The notes under the pieces were generated by a model. That model was not told the origin of the DNA, made no database searches, and saw only the letters and a list, made by a program, of their open reading frames with translations. 64,000 bases of DNA from Posidonia oceanica (taxonomy: Eukaryota > Streptophyta > Magnoliopsida > Alismatales > Posidoniaceae): the NCBI GenBank assembly GCA_037176725.1, contig JAZBRS010000013.1:5459001-5523000 (forward strand). The letters are read 5' to 3'. Shown piece by piece: positions 55,861 to 64,000 of the stretch. Made by a program: the position numbers and the translations under genes. Positions within the stretch are counted from its first letter, which is position 1, and every line of letters begins with the position of its first letter.

Positions 55861-56400
55861 GTGATACCACCCCGGGAGTGGCAGCAACAAGGAAGGAAAT
55901 ACAGTAGCTTGTATCGAGTCGTTGAACACAACCTCTACAGCGTACAACATTGAACGCCAATATACACACGTTCAACACACGAAATCGGAAAGGAAACATT
56001 TCAAAGTGTAAAACGCCCAGATCCACGTGTTCTATGTCGTCAGATAAAGGAAAAAGATTAGAACCAATGTAATTAATAGAAATGAGGTCAACCCCCTTTG
56101 CCCAACACCTAGGAATATCATGGACCTCGTATTCACTAATTTACGTGTCAAAGGATGACAGTCGCTGTGGAGAGTGTAGGCTACACTCTATAAAAGGGTA
56201 CTGGACTATGACGAAGCACATTCATGTATGTGTCAGTCTGCTCTAGATAGTGAGACAAATTCCTGAGCCATCCCGGTATATAAATCAAAGCGGGCAATGA
56301 TGGAGGAACCTCACTATTTAGGGTCATGCATTGCATATCATGATCACCCCCTGCACTCCATCCAGCATGCATCCATGCGAAACACATCATAATGCATCAT
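55861..56400 (+). other. 3' untranslated part of A after the deletion junction
   Basis: It contains an A-type palindrome copy (GCGTACAACATTGAACGC, 55940-55957) with flanking half sites to about 56035, which identifies the sequence as A. No gene is seen. Confidence 0.6.
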
Positions 56401-56409
56401 GAATGGTTG

Positions 56410-57335
56410 TCGGAGCTGGTTATTTCTCCAATCCTATTTAGACGTCCTTGCCCAAGTGCCGGTCGTCTTTTCAAAGCCTTGTTAGGATTTCTTCGCCCAA
56501 GTGCCGATCATCCTCTCTAGACTTTCCTTGCCCTAGTGCTGGTTGTCCTGTGTCCTTTAGTTTGACCCCCTTAGGCAATCCTTGAGGCCGTGTCCTTTCT
56601 TTTGACCCCTTTAGGTAATCCCTGAGGCCATGTCCTTTTCTTATGACCCCCTTAGGTAATCCCTGAGGCTGTGTCCTTTGTTATGACCCCCTTAGGCAAT
56701 CCCTGAAGCCATGCCCTTTTCCTATGACTCCCTTAGGCAATCCGTGAGGCTATGTCCTTTATTATGACCCCCTTAGGCAATCCCTGAGGCCGTGTCCTTT
56801 TCCTATGACTCCATTAGGCAATCCTTGTGGTTGTGTCCTTTAGTATGACCCCCTTAGTCAATCCCTGAGGCCATGTCCTTTCCTATGACCCCCTTAGGCA
56901 ATCTTTGAGGCTATGTCCTTTCATATGACCCCCTTAGGCAATCCCTAAAGCCGTGTCCTTTATTATGACCCCCTTAGGCAATCCCAAAGGCAGTGTCCAT
57001 TAGTATGCCCCCCTTAGGCAATCCCTGAGGCCTTGTCCTTTTCCTATGACCCCCTTAGGCAATCCCTGAGGCCGTGCCCTTTATTATGACCCCCTTAGGC
57101 AATTCCTAAGGCCGTGTCCTTTATCATGACCCCCTTAGGCAATCCTTGAGGCTGTGTCCTTTTCCTATGACCCCCTTAGACAATCCCTAAGGCCGTGTCC
57201 ATTAGTATGACCCCCTTAGGCAATTCCTGTGGTTGTGTCCTTTAGTTTGACCCCCTTAGGCAATCCCTAAGCCCGTGTCCTTTATTATGACCCCCTTAAG
57301 TAATCCTTGAGGCCGAGTCCTTCCCTGGTGGCAGT
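56410..57335. repeat. Tandem array of A, about 19 units of ~40 bp
   Basis: The consensus unit is TATGACCCCCTTAGGCAATC then CCTGAGGCCGTGTCCTTT. Each unit contains CCTTAGG-CAATC-CCTGAGG, an imperfect 7-bp inverted repeat. Three shorter TTGCCCAAGTGCCGGTCGTC units precede it (56420-56545). The array lies just before the PPT, the same place as the D1 and D2 arrays. Confidence 0.92.
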
Positions 57336-57440
57336 AGTTAGGCTCATATCCAGGACGATCTCTTTCCTTATAATTAGAAGCCCTCGGGTAGTGCCACACG
57401 GGAATATCGTCTAATCTTGAAGCTAGTTTCGTGCTGAAAC

Positions 57441-57461
57441 TATCTTCAAGGAGGGGCAATC
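57441..57461 (+). promoter_or_regulatory. Polypurine tract of A
   Basis: AAGGAGGGGCAATC directly precedes the 3' LTR start at 57462. It is the expected plus-strand primer site. Confidence 0.8.
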
Positions 57462-58951
57462 TGTAGATATCCCGTTTTTAGGCACTCCCCTACCTCCTTT
57501 GAGTTATGCTACACCACTGCATAGTATACCCCACCCCAGAGTCCTGTCTCTCAAGCTCAGAATCTCACCTAGCTCCTCTAGGTTATAGAACGCAGCGGAT
57601 CCAGCGTTCAACATTGAACGCACAAATACCAGCATTCAACATTGAACGGAAAATCCATAGCGTTTTATGACCGGTAGCAGATTTGTTTCCATTTTAGCCA
57701 ACTTTCCTTTTATGAACTCGATTTTTTTTCAGAATTCTAACGTGTTCTCATACCTTTTACAGAGATCATCGCAATCCCATGATTTCAGCAGTTTAAGTCC
57801 CATTGATCTCTTGACCAAATTTGACAAGTTAGCTGTCTAGAGGTGTAGAAGGTTGAGTTGGGCGTGTTCTACATAGAAGGTGTAACATGATGTGTTCTAC
57901 ACCTGGTAGTCCAGGCCCTTCGCGTCAGCAACTTTCCTTATTTGGAAAAGTCTGAACTTCAAATTCTTGCCTTCTTTAGAGGTCCGTTGACCCAGTGTGG
58001 ACTTAATTAGGATCTAATTAGGCTTTATTTGTCATTAATAGGAGATTATTCCCCTAATAATGGCTGGTGGGCGTCGACAGGTTATAGAACGTGTGAAAGG
58101 CTACGTTCTATGTTATAGAATGCTTGTCCTCATGCGTTCTACATAGAACGCTTGTCCTGTTGCATTCAACACGCCTGAATTGGAAATTTTCTTGCTGTAG
58201 TTGTATAACCTTATCATTTTTGAAATTCTTGCCTTCCTTAGGCCCTACCACACCCCTATAAGTACATGGGTACCCCAGGCTGAGGGGGGGACGGATTTTT
58301 TTTTTAGGGAATTTTTGGATCGGATGGGATTGTTTTGGAGAGAATTTTGGGGACAGAGAGAATTTTGAGAGAAGTGAATTCTGAGAGAGAGTGGAGAAAG
58401 CTAGAGTAGTTGAGAGTTGTGAGAATAGGGAGCGAAGGGGATACAAGGTCCGGCTCGGTGACACAATCTCCGACAATCACGTCCTATTTAATCACCGCTC
58501 ATTTTCTCACAAAGGGGGTTTTCTTTGTTGCATTTCATTTAGTTATTATATTCTTAGTAGTACATCACATATAGTCTCATCTGGGGGAAGTAGTCCCTTG
58601 GGTAAATGATTGTTTTATTTTATTTTTTTATGTCGTTTGCGTTCCACTCTATACACTTTTACTACACGTAGTTAATCTGTGAATTATTGGTCTTGTTTTG
58701 CAAGGATAAGAAGAAGAAGAAGTAGCTCACCGACACGGGCACCCTTAGGCAGTGCTGGCACTATCCTAAGGTAGCAGAACCCACAACATCCACAAATCTC
58801 CCCAAGGTGTCACGAGGGCCAGCGTCAAGCAAACCAAGAGTGGCTATCACAAGTCGGCTTCAACATCCGTGGAGTGGAGAAGTCGGACACAAGCAGAAAA
58901 GGGACGCCGAGAAAGCGGAAACAACATTCTCCGGGAAATCCTATATCCACC
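57462..58951 (+). repeat. 3' LTR of A
   Basis: It starts TGTAGATATC and ends TATCCACC, followed by CTTCC (58952-58956). It contains perfect palindromes GCGTTCAACATTGAACGC (57604-57621) and GCGTTCTACATAGAACGC (58134-58151), and a related cluster near 57880. It lacks the 271-bp solo LTR found in the 5' copy. Confidence 0.93.
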
Positions 58952-58956
58952 CTTCC

Positions 58957-61023
58957 TTGGACATGTTTTCACTCTATACCCAAGTACTCCACATTTTTTA
59001 CACCTGTGTTGCCTTCGGATTTCATGACCACCTAACTTCTCATGTTCGCTTCTGATTCTTTTGTTCTTGGGCCTACCAACTTGTGGTTTGATTTCTGGGG
59101 ACTTCACTTATGGATTGTTTTCAGCCTTCTCCTATAGTGACTTATCTGGCATTGGATTGATTCCACCCCTATAGGCCTTCAAATATGTTGCTGCTGTGTA
59201 GTAATCATCCACATAATTCTCCCACTTGGCTTGCCTAATAGAACCAATGAAAGATGCAGTATGTGTACATGGCAACCCAGTGACTTGCCACACCTTACAA
59301 GTGCAAGTCCTCTCTTTAATGTCTACCATGCACCTTATATCAGGGCCCACAACTTCTACCTTGTAATATGAGCTTCTAAGAACTGAAAATCTCTTAAACC
59401 TCTAGATATCTCAACAAGGTATTTCCTTGCAAATGGTACAAGAGTATTTGTCCATTTCCTTCAATTCTTCTGTCTAATATACATTCCTTTCATTAATTTC
59501 TGTCTTATTGCAGCTACACATAATACTATTAGTTTCCACCTTGCTTCTCCTATGTATGCATTAAATGACTCAAAGATGTTGTTTGTTATATAGTGGCACT
59601 TTGCAGACTCACCAAATTGGGATCTAGACCAATATTTTTCCTTAATTTCAACTCCCATTAAAGACTGATATGTCTCCTGTGAATCTGCCCTTATTTTCTT
59701 CATAAACTGCTTGAATGCATCAGTAGTGTAGGCTTTGGTTGCACTCCAAACCAACTGCTCCAAGTGATCACCACTAAAACTTTTCTTGAAATTCTTGTAG
59801 AAATGCCTCGTACAAGTCCTGTGCTGAGCCTATGGCCACTGTTATTGTACACCCTCCTCTAGACGTTTGCACTTATCAGACAGAAAGACTATCCCATTCA
59901 CATTACCAAGTGCCTCCTTTAAGCACTTTAAAAACCACTTCCAATTGTCCCCACTCTCAAAGTCTACAATGGAAAAAGTTGCTAGAAACTTGCCATAGTT
60001 TCCATCTAATGCAGTTGCTGCAAGTAGAACTCCCTTGTATTTGGTCTTCAGATGTCACCCATCTAACCCTAGAAGGGGCCTACATCCTTTAAAGAATCCA
60101 TCTTTGCAGGCCTTGAAACTCACAAATAGTCTTGTAAATATACAAAACTTGTCATCTTCATATTTGATTGTGATTCCAGGATTTAGTTTGTTCAAAGCAG
60201 CAACCATGTCAAGAACAAGGTTGTACAAATCCTCCCAACTACCATGTAATTCTGTTATAGCAATATCCTTCCCTCTCCATACTCTATGATAAGATAGCTA
60301 TAGATGGTACTTTTCCAACAATCTAGTTGACAAGTCCTTCACCCTAAGACTACCATCAAGTTTCAAACATGGCTTTACTTTTGAAGTAAACCAATACTTG
60401 GATGCACTGTCATTGCCACACTTGTTCACAGATGAATAAGTATGAGGTTCATTAGTCACTTTAACTTGAAATGTGACCCCATCAGCTAATCTAGACGCAT
60501 GTAACCTCCATTTACAATTCATATATGCACACCTGACAATAACACACTTGAGTTCACTCTTGATGTATTTTACTTTGCACTCATTGATGAGGTTGTACTG
60601 CCTGAGTGCTAGCCTGAACTGATAAATGTTCTCATATTTTGCCCCCTTAGTCATGTCTGGTGTCTCCATATTAGCTGTTATGGAGGGTCCACCTTGGTCT
60701 GGCACATGAAAATCAGACTCCTCATACTCATCTTCATAACTCAAACTGCTTTCCAATGTGTGGTAACTATTTTCTGACTGTACATAATCAGGATCATCCA
60801 TACTTCCATCATCACCTAGTTGCTCATTCAAATCAACACCTGCAAGAACCTCCTCAGGCAGTGTGAAGTCATCTTCTTCCTCTACAGCAACTTCTAGTTG
60901 AACCTCCTCAGAAACTTGTGGCACCTCAGGAACTTCTACCACACCTTCCTCAATTTGTAAAAGTCCTTCTTGACATGCTTGTTCAAACTCCTCTTCAAAC
61001 TCCTCAAAATTAGGAGTGCACAT
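58957..61023 (-). pseudogene. MULE transposase (MuDR type), main part
   Basis: From 61023 downward: an acidic N-terminal part, then the MuDR DNA-binding domain (about 60650-60310; YENIYQFRLALRQYN, ELKCVIVRCAYMNCKWRLHA). The MULE catalytic region follows (CRPLLGLDG, LLAATALDGNYG, FSIVDFESGDNWKWFLKCLK, FLSDKCKRLEEGVQ), then HFYKNFKKSF. A SWIM zinc finger (about 59290; CTCKVWQVTGLPCTH) and a CCHC-type knuckle near 58990 (CKKCGVLGYRVKTC, with Tyr in place of His) come next. Element A entered just after the knuckle. At least seven stops interrupt the frame (for example at 60295 and in LLGLDG-stop-HLK). The gene start is uncertain because sequence at 61024 looks unrelated. Confidence 0.9.
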
Positions 61024-61385
61024 GGTTTGGTCAGAAACGGTTAATCGAACCAGTTTTTATGGTTCGGTTTGGTTTAGATTTGTTTAATGGTTCGATTAGA
61101 TTCTCAAATGTTGCAACCATTCTTAGTGGTTCAATTCTTGGTCTTGGGTATGGTTAACCGAACCGAGAACCGATCCATATATTAATAATATATATATATA
61201 TAAATATTTTACAACTCCACCCTTCATCAACCATTGGATTAAATGGGTTTAAATCTCCACCATTCATTTTTATTCAAAGTAACATAAAAGCATTTTTCAT
61301 TTCAATCCTCAAAACCCTAAGCCCCTAACTTCCCAACCCATTTCCCAAATCGAGTGGCAGAGAACTGAGAACTGACGCCACTTTG
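61024..61385. other. Non-coding repeat-like sequence beside the MULE
   Basis: It has several GGTTCGGTTTGG / GGTTAACCGAACCG phrases and a (TA)n run at about 61183-61203. It abuts the transposase start and may belong to an unclassified small element. No gene is seen. Confidence 0.4.
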
Positions 61386-61640
61386 TGCTCCACTCCTCCA
61401 ACGTGCCATCGTGCTCCACTCCTCCAGCGTGCCGTCGGCACTCCACTCCTCCAGCCACTCGGTGCCATCGTGCTCCACTTCTTCAACGTGCCATCGTGCT
61501 CCACTCCTCCAGCATGTCTTGGGTGCTCCACTCCTCCAACTGCTCAGTGCCATCGTGCTCCACTCCTCCAGTGTGCCATCAATGCTCCACTCCTCTAGCT
61601 GCTCAGTGTCGTCAGTGCTCCACTCCTCCAGTCGCTAGGT
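61386..61640. repeat. Minisatellite GTGCTCCACTCCTCCA
   Basis: About nine units of 24-37 bp, each with GTGCTCCACTCCTCCA followed by variants of GCGTGCCATC or GCTGCTCAGTGTC. ORFs over the array are low-complexity and not called. Confidence 0.88.
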
Positions 61641-62135
61641 GTCATTGTACTCAGGTCCATGTGTATTTTTTAATTGATTTTGTTTGATTCATCTTAAGTA
61701 TGATGCATTTGAAAATTGAAATGGGTATTCTAAACGGCTGAATGGAGCTTGGATTGCTGACCCAACAATTCCTATCAATACTAGCTTACGCATTCTATAT
61801 CAGCTGATTTACGTTTATTTTGTATTCAACATGTAATGAATTTTTTACTAAACATATGACTATAGGGCTGGAAAAGCTGTGTTATAACAACCTTAGGAAG
61901 AGGTGGCAGTTATTTGACAGCCACAACAATTGGGAAAGCCTTGGGGATTATAAGTTTATAACAGAGTAGATTATGATGGCATTCTTGACCATCGTGCACT
62001 AATCATAAACCAAGATAATCTTGGTTGGATTATAAGTTTATAAAGCTAAAGGCAGCACGCATAATGTTCGACCTTCATGATTGAAAATGATAATCTTGAT
62101 TGCAACTCTCACTAATTATTTTTTAATAATATTGT
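61641..62135. other. Unassigned AT-rich stretch
   Basis: No ORF or repeat family is recognised. Two copies of GATTATAAGTTTATAA lie near 61947 and 62029. It ends in ATTGT, the expected target duplication of LTR H. Confidence 0.4.
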
Positions 62136-64000
62136 TGTAACCATGTGACTGAACGGCTCGATTGCTGAATCACGGGTCATGGCAAAAAGATGTAAAAAAA
62201 CTGGCGAAAGCTGAAGAAAAGAAAACAAAATATGGAGTCACCACCTAGTCTATTTTGAAAACAGGAAAGACAAGGAAAACCAGAAAACATGCAAATTAAA
62301 TAAAAATGCAAAAGATATGACACAAGGTCATTACGGGCCAGAGATTGGATAAGGACTCCTGTTACGCATGGGGAAGATGTTATGCACCCCCATGCGCTTG
62401 AGAGAGTCAGTCTTTCTGGGCTATTCCGCTCATTTGTGGCTAATGTTGGCATGTTAATGCCGTTTACTGTGCACCCAAGGGCGATAATGCCATGCTATGT
62501 AAATCATGCTATATGCCTTTGAAAATATGCTAATGCCTTGATATAAGGGAAAACAAAACATGCATCCTATGTGCTCAGCGGCGCTGACCGCATCTTGGAA
62601 AGAGAAATCTCAATCCACAAGAACTTCGGGTAGTATGCATCATTGCTCTAAATGCAATGTAGGCAAGAAACAAAACATTGAATAAAATCATGCACTGCAA
62701 AGATGCAACATGCAAAGGAAACCAAGTCACGTCTTGAAAACAAAATGATTTTGGAAACATGCTAGAAGCGATATTTAAAGCCATGTAGCTATTGTTGTCA
62801 TGTAAACAGGTTGAATAGCTAAAATCAAGAGTAAACATGATCAGAATCAAGATCGGAAAGTCTCAAATCAGAGTTCAGTGTACTGGAAGTATTAGACGTT
62901 GGCATCCTCAGCGTCTTATGTAAGACGCAAGAACTGCCGCGTCTAACATAGAAAAGCAGGAAATTCACTAAATGGCTAAATAAACATGTAATCGATAAAG
63001 GTCATTGGTAATAGAAGACATAATACCATTGAAAAGGGTTTAAAAACATGGTATGCATTCTGCAATTGATTTGCAAACGATTTGAAATGATTTTTGAAAG
63101 TCAGTCATGGAAAATGGTTGTCTGGGATGTAAGACGCATCAGATCCTACATCTTACATAAGACGCATAAAGGTCTACGTCTTACACCCAGAGATAAAGAT
63201 TCTTTAAATGAGGCCAGTAAATCTCAAGGAAAACCGGTATATGACCAAAACAGGATATGAATAAGATTAAAGCATCTGTATGCAACATATATCAAATCCC
63301 AAAGAATCAATAAAAATCCTTTTGATAATGAAAACATGGCAAAACTTGACAGAGGTGTAAGACGCTATGAATATCAGCGTCTTACATAAGACGCTAGATT
63401 TTCATGCGTCCTACACTTGAAAACTGTTTTTTTGATTTAAGTTCAGGAAACAAAACATGCCTTTTTATCAAATGTTTTATGAAGTGAAACATGATGTGAA
63501 TATATTAAAAACCTCTAAATGCATCATGAATCGAGTATCTATAAACATTCAAAATGTTTCTGGAGGAGAAAAGATGAAACAATCTTAACAGTTATGTAAG
63601 ACACTAGACTTCCTGCATCTTACGTAAGACGCATCAATCTCAGTGTCTTACGCACTGACAGAGATGCTCAGAGAATCATGCATTCAAATCAACTCAAATC
63701 GGAGTATAAATCATCCATTAAGCAAGAAAACTCATTCACAATCATAAACATGCATTTATTATCAAAAATGGACATGCAAAACATCCTCCCCACCTCCACT
63801 TGCCTTTCGCCGGAATCCTATGGGTTCTCCGACCGTTGAACGGACAGGGAGTCCATGGTGCACGGCTTTGACTCATGGTGGAGGCTGGGGAAGATCATGA
63901 AGTATCCTAGGATGCAAACTATGGGGTGATTGGGTTCCCAGCCATGCTCAGTGGTTGACGGCCTCACATGGCCGGTGAACCCATCACCGGAAAAAAGAAA
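62136..64000 (-). mobile_element. LTR H (E family, minus strand), runs off the window
   Basis: It starts TGTAACCATG, the reverse complement of the E LTR end, and follows LTR E in reverse throughout. Shared parts are GGAGTCACCACCTAGTC (62234), GTTATGCACCCCC...GTCAGTCTTTCTGGGC (about 62378-62420), and palindromes at 62911-62928, 63148-63165, 63377-63394 and 63615-63632. About 1.87 kb of an expected 2.8 kb is visible. It may be a solo LTR or the 3' LTR of a minus-strand element continuing to the right. Confidence 0.85.
62911..63632. repeat. Four palindrome modules at ~235-bp spacing in LTR H
   Basis: Centres lie near 62920, 63157, 63386 and 63624, so the distances are about 237, 229 and 238 bp. 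This mirrors LTR E in reverse order. The copy at 63377-63394 is perfect with centre CA (GCGTCTTACATAAGACGC). Confidence 0.9.

Larger units (their letters stand above)
2277..58951 (+). mobile_element. LTR retrotransposon A (Ty3/gypsy, Tat-like), complete ends, heavily nested
   Basis: The LTRs at 2277-4037 and 57462-58951 are flanked by the same 5-bp duplication CTTCC (2272-2276 and 58952-58956). Ends are TGTAGATA...TATCCACA in consensus (the left copy starts TATAG, the right ends ACC, each by point change). Order is 5' LTR, PBS-like site, leader, gag, two protease-like domains, G-patch, RT, RNase H, a second RNase H, integrase, tandem array, PPT, 3' LTR. The extra RNase H after the first is the hallmark of the Tat clade. 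The original element would be roughly 15 kb; the rest is later insertion. All ORFs carry stops. Confidence 0.9.
361..61023 (-). mobile_element. Mutator-like element (MULE), split by LTR retrotransposon A
   Basis: A MuDR-type transposase gene lies on the minus strand in two blocks (58957-61023 and about 1690-2276) with the 56.7-kb retrotransposon A between them. A GRF zinc-finger pseudogene (757-1133, plus) faces it, giving a convergent two-gene layout. Sequence at about 361-545 resembles the end region of plant MULEs, but I found no matching inverted copy to the right of 61023, so the right terminus is lost or unrecognised. The limits given are therefore approximate. The transposase has many stops, so the element is not autonomous now. 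Confidence 0.55.

Noticed and set aside
61024..61200. Right terminal inverted repeat of the MULE
   Set aside because: No reverse complement of the left candidate (GAGTTTTTTGTCCAAATAC) was found here or up to 62135.

Overview
This window is plant nuclear DNA, almost certainly from a flowering plant. It is built nearly entirely from transposable elements inserted into one another. The evidence is GT-AG introns, MuDR-type (MULE) transposase, Ty3/gypsy Tat/Ogre-type polyproteins with two RNase H domains, LTRs of up to about 5 kb, and plant-specific domains (GRF zinc finger, plant mobile domain, DUF7745-like). I see no bacterial or organellar features and no tRNA or rRNA genes. The only likely host gene is a first-exon fragment at the left edge (1-180, minus strand), encoding a type II membrane protein start that I cannot name. 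The species cannot be named from the sequence.

Layout. A Mutator-like element makes up both flanks. Its transposase gene (minus strand) runs 61023 to 58957 and resumes at 2276 to about 1690. A degraded GRF zinc-finger gene (757-1133, plus) points towards it. The transposase is split by LTR retrotransposon A (plus strand, 2277-58951, TSD CTTCC, LTRs about 1.49 kb). A carries gag, two protease-like domains, a G-patch, RT, RNase H, a second (Tat-type) RNase H and integrase, all broken by stop codons. Four things sit inside A. (1) A 271-bp solo LTR lies in its 5' LTR (TSD TGGTG). (2) Element B (11189-22294, TSD AGCTA) interrupts the RT. B holds the 5' end of Tat element F (LTR from 14214, PBS at 21730), and F's LTR holds a 5.3-kb solo LTR, C. 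(3) Tat element E (5' LTR 25648-28415, PBS, start of gag) is interrupted by minus-strand Tat element D1 (3' LTR 30269-32654), itself interrupted by minus-strand D2 (3' LTR 35850-39297, internal region to about 55860). (4) The right ends of E, D1 and D2 are all absent and A resumes near 55860, so one deletion probably removed them together. To the right of the MULE, another Tat LTR (H, minus) starts at 62136 and runs off the window.

How the parts work together. These are retrotransposon life-cycle genes: gag capsid, protease, RT/RNase H and integrase, with PBS and PPT as priming sites. D2 also carries a sense DUF7745-like ORF and an antisense plant-mobile-domain gene with eight exons, all phase 0. 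The most unusual signal is non-coding. LTRs of A and E/H carry about 60-bp modules centred on an 18-bp palindrome, GCGTxxxA-C(A/G)-TxxxACGC. The inner bases differ between families but change on both arms together, and modules recur about every 230-260 bp. Each of the three visible 3' regions (A, D1, D2) has its own tandem array just before the PPT. Units of the D1 and D2 arrays contain perfect inverted repeats whose arms also co-vary. D1 and D2 are related elements with matching sequence around the array but unrelated arrays. This fits the known hypervariable 3' UTR of Tat/Ogre elements, but the shared hairpin organisation is, as far as I know, not a described feature.

Limits: boundaries with TSDs were read directly. 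Family assignments rest on motif recognition, and no database search or alignment was run.
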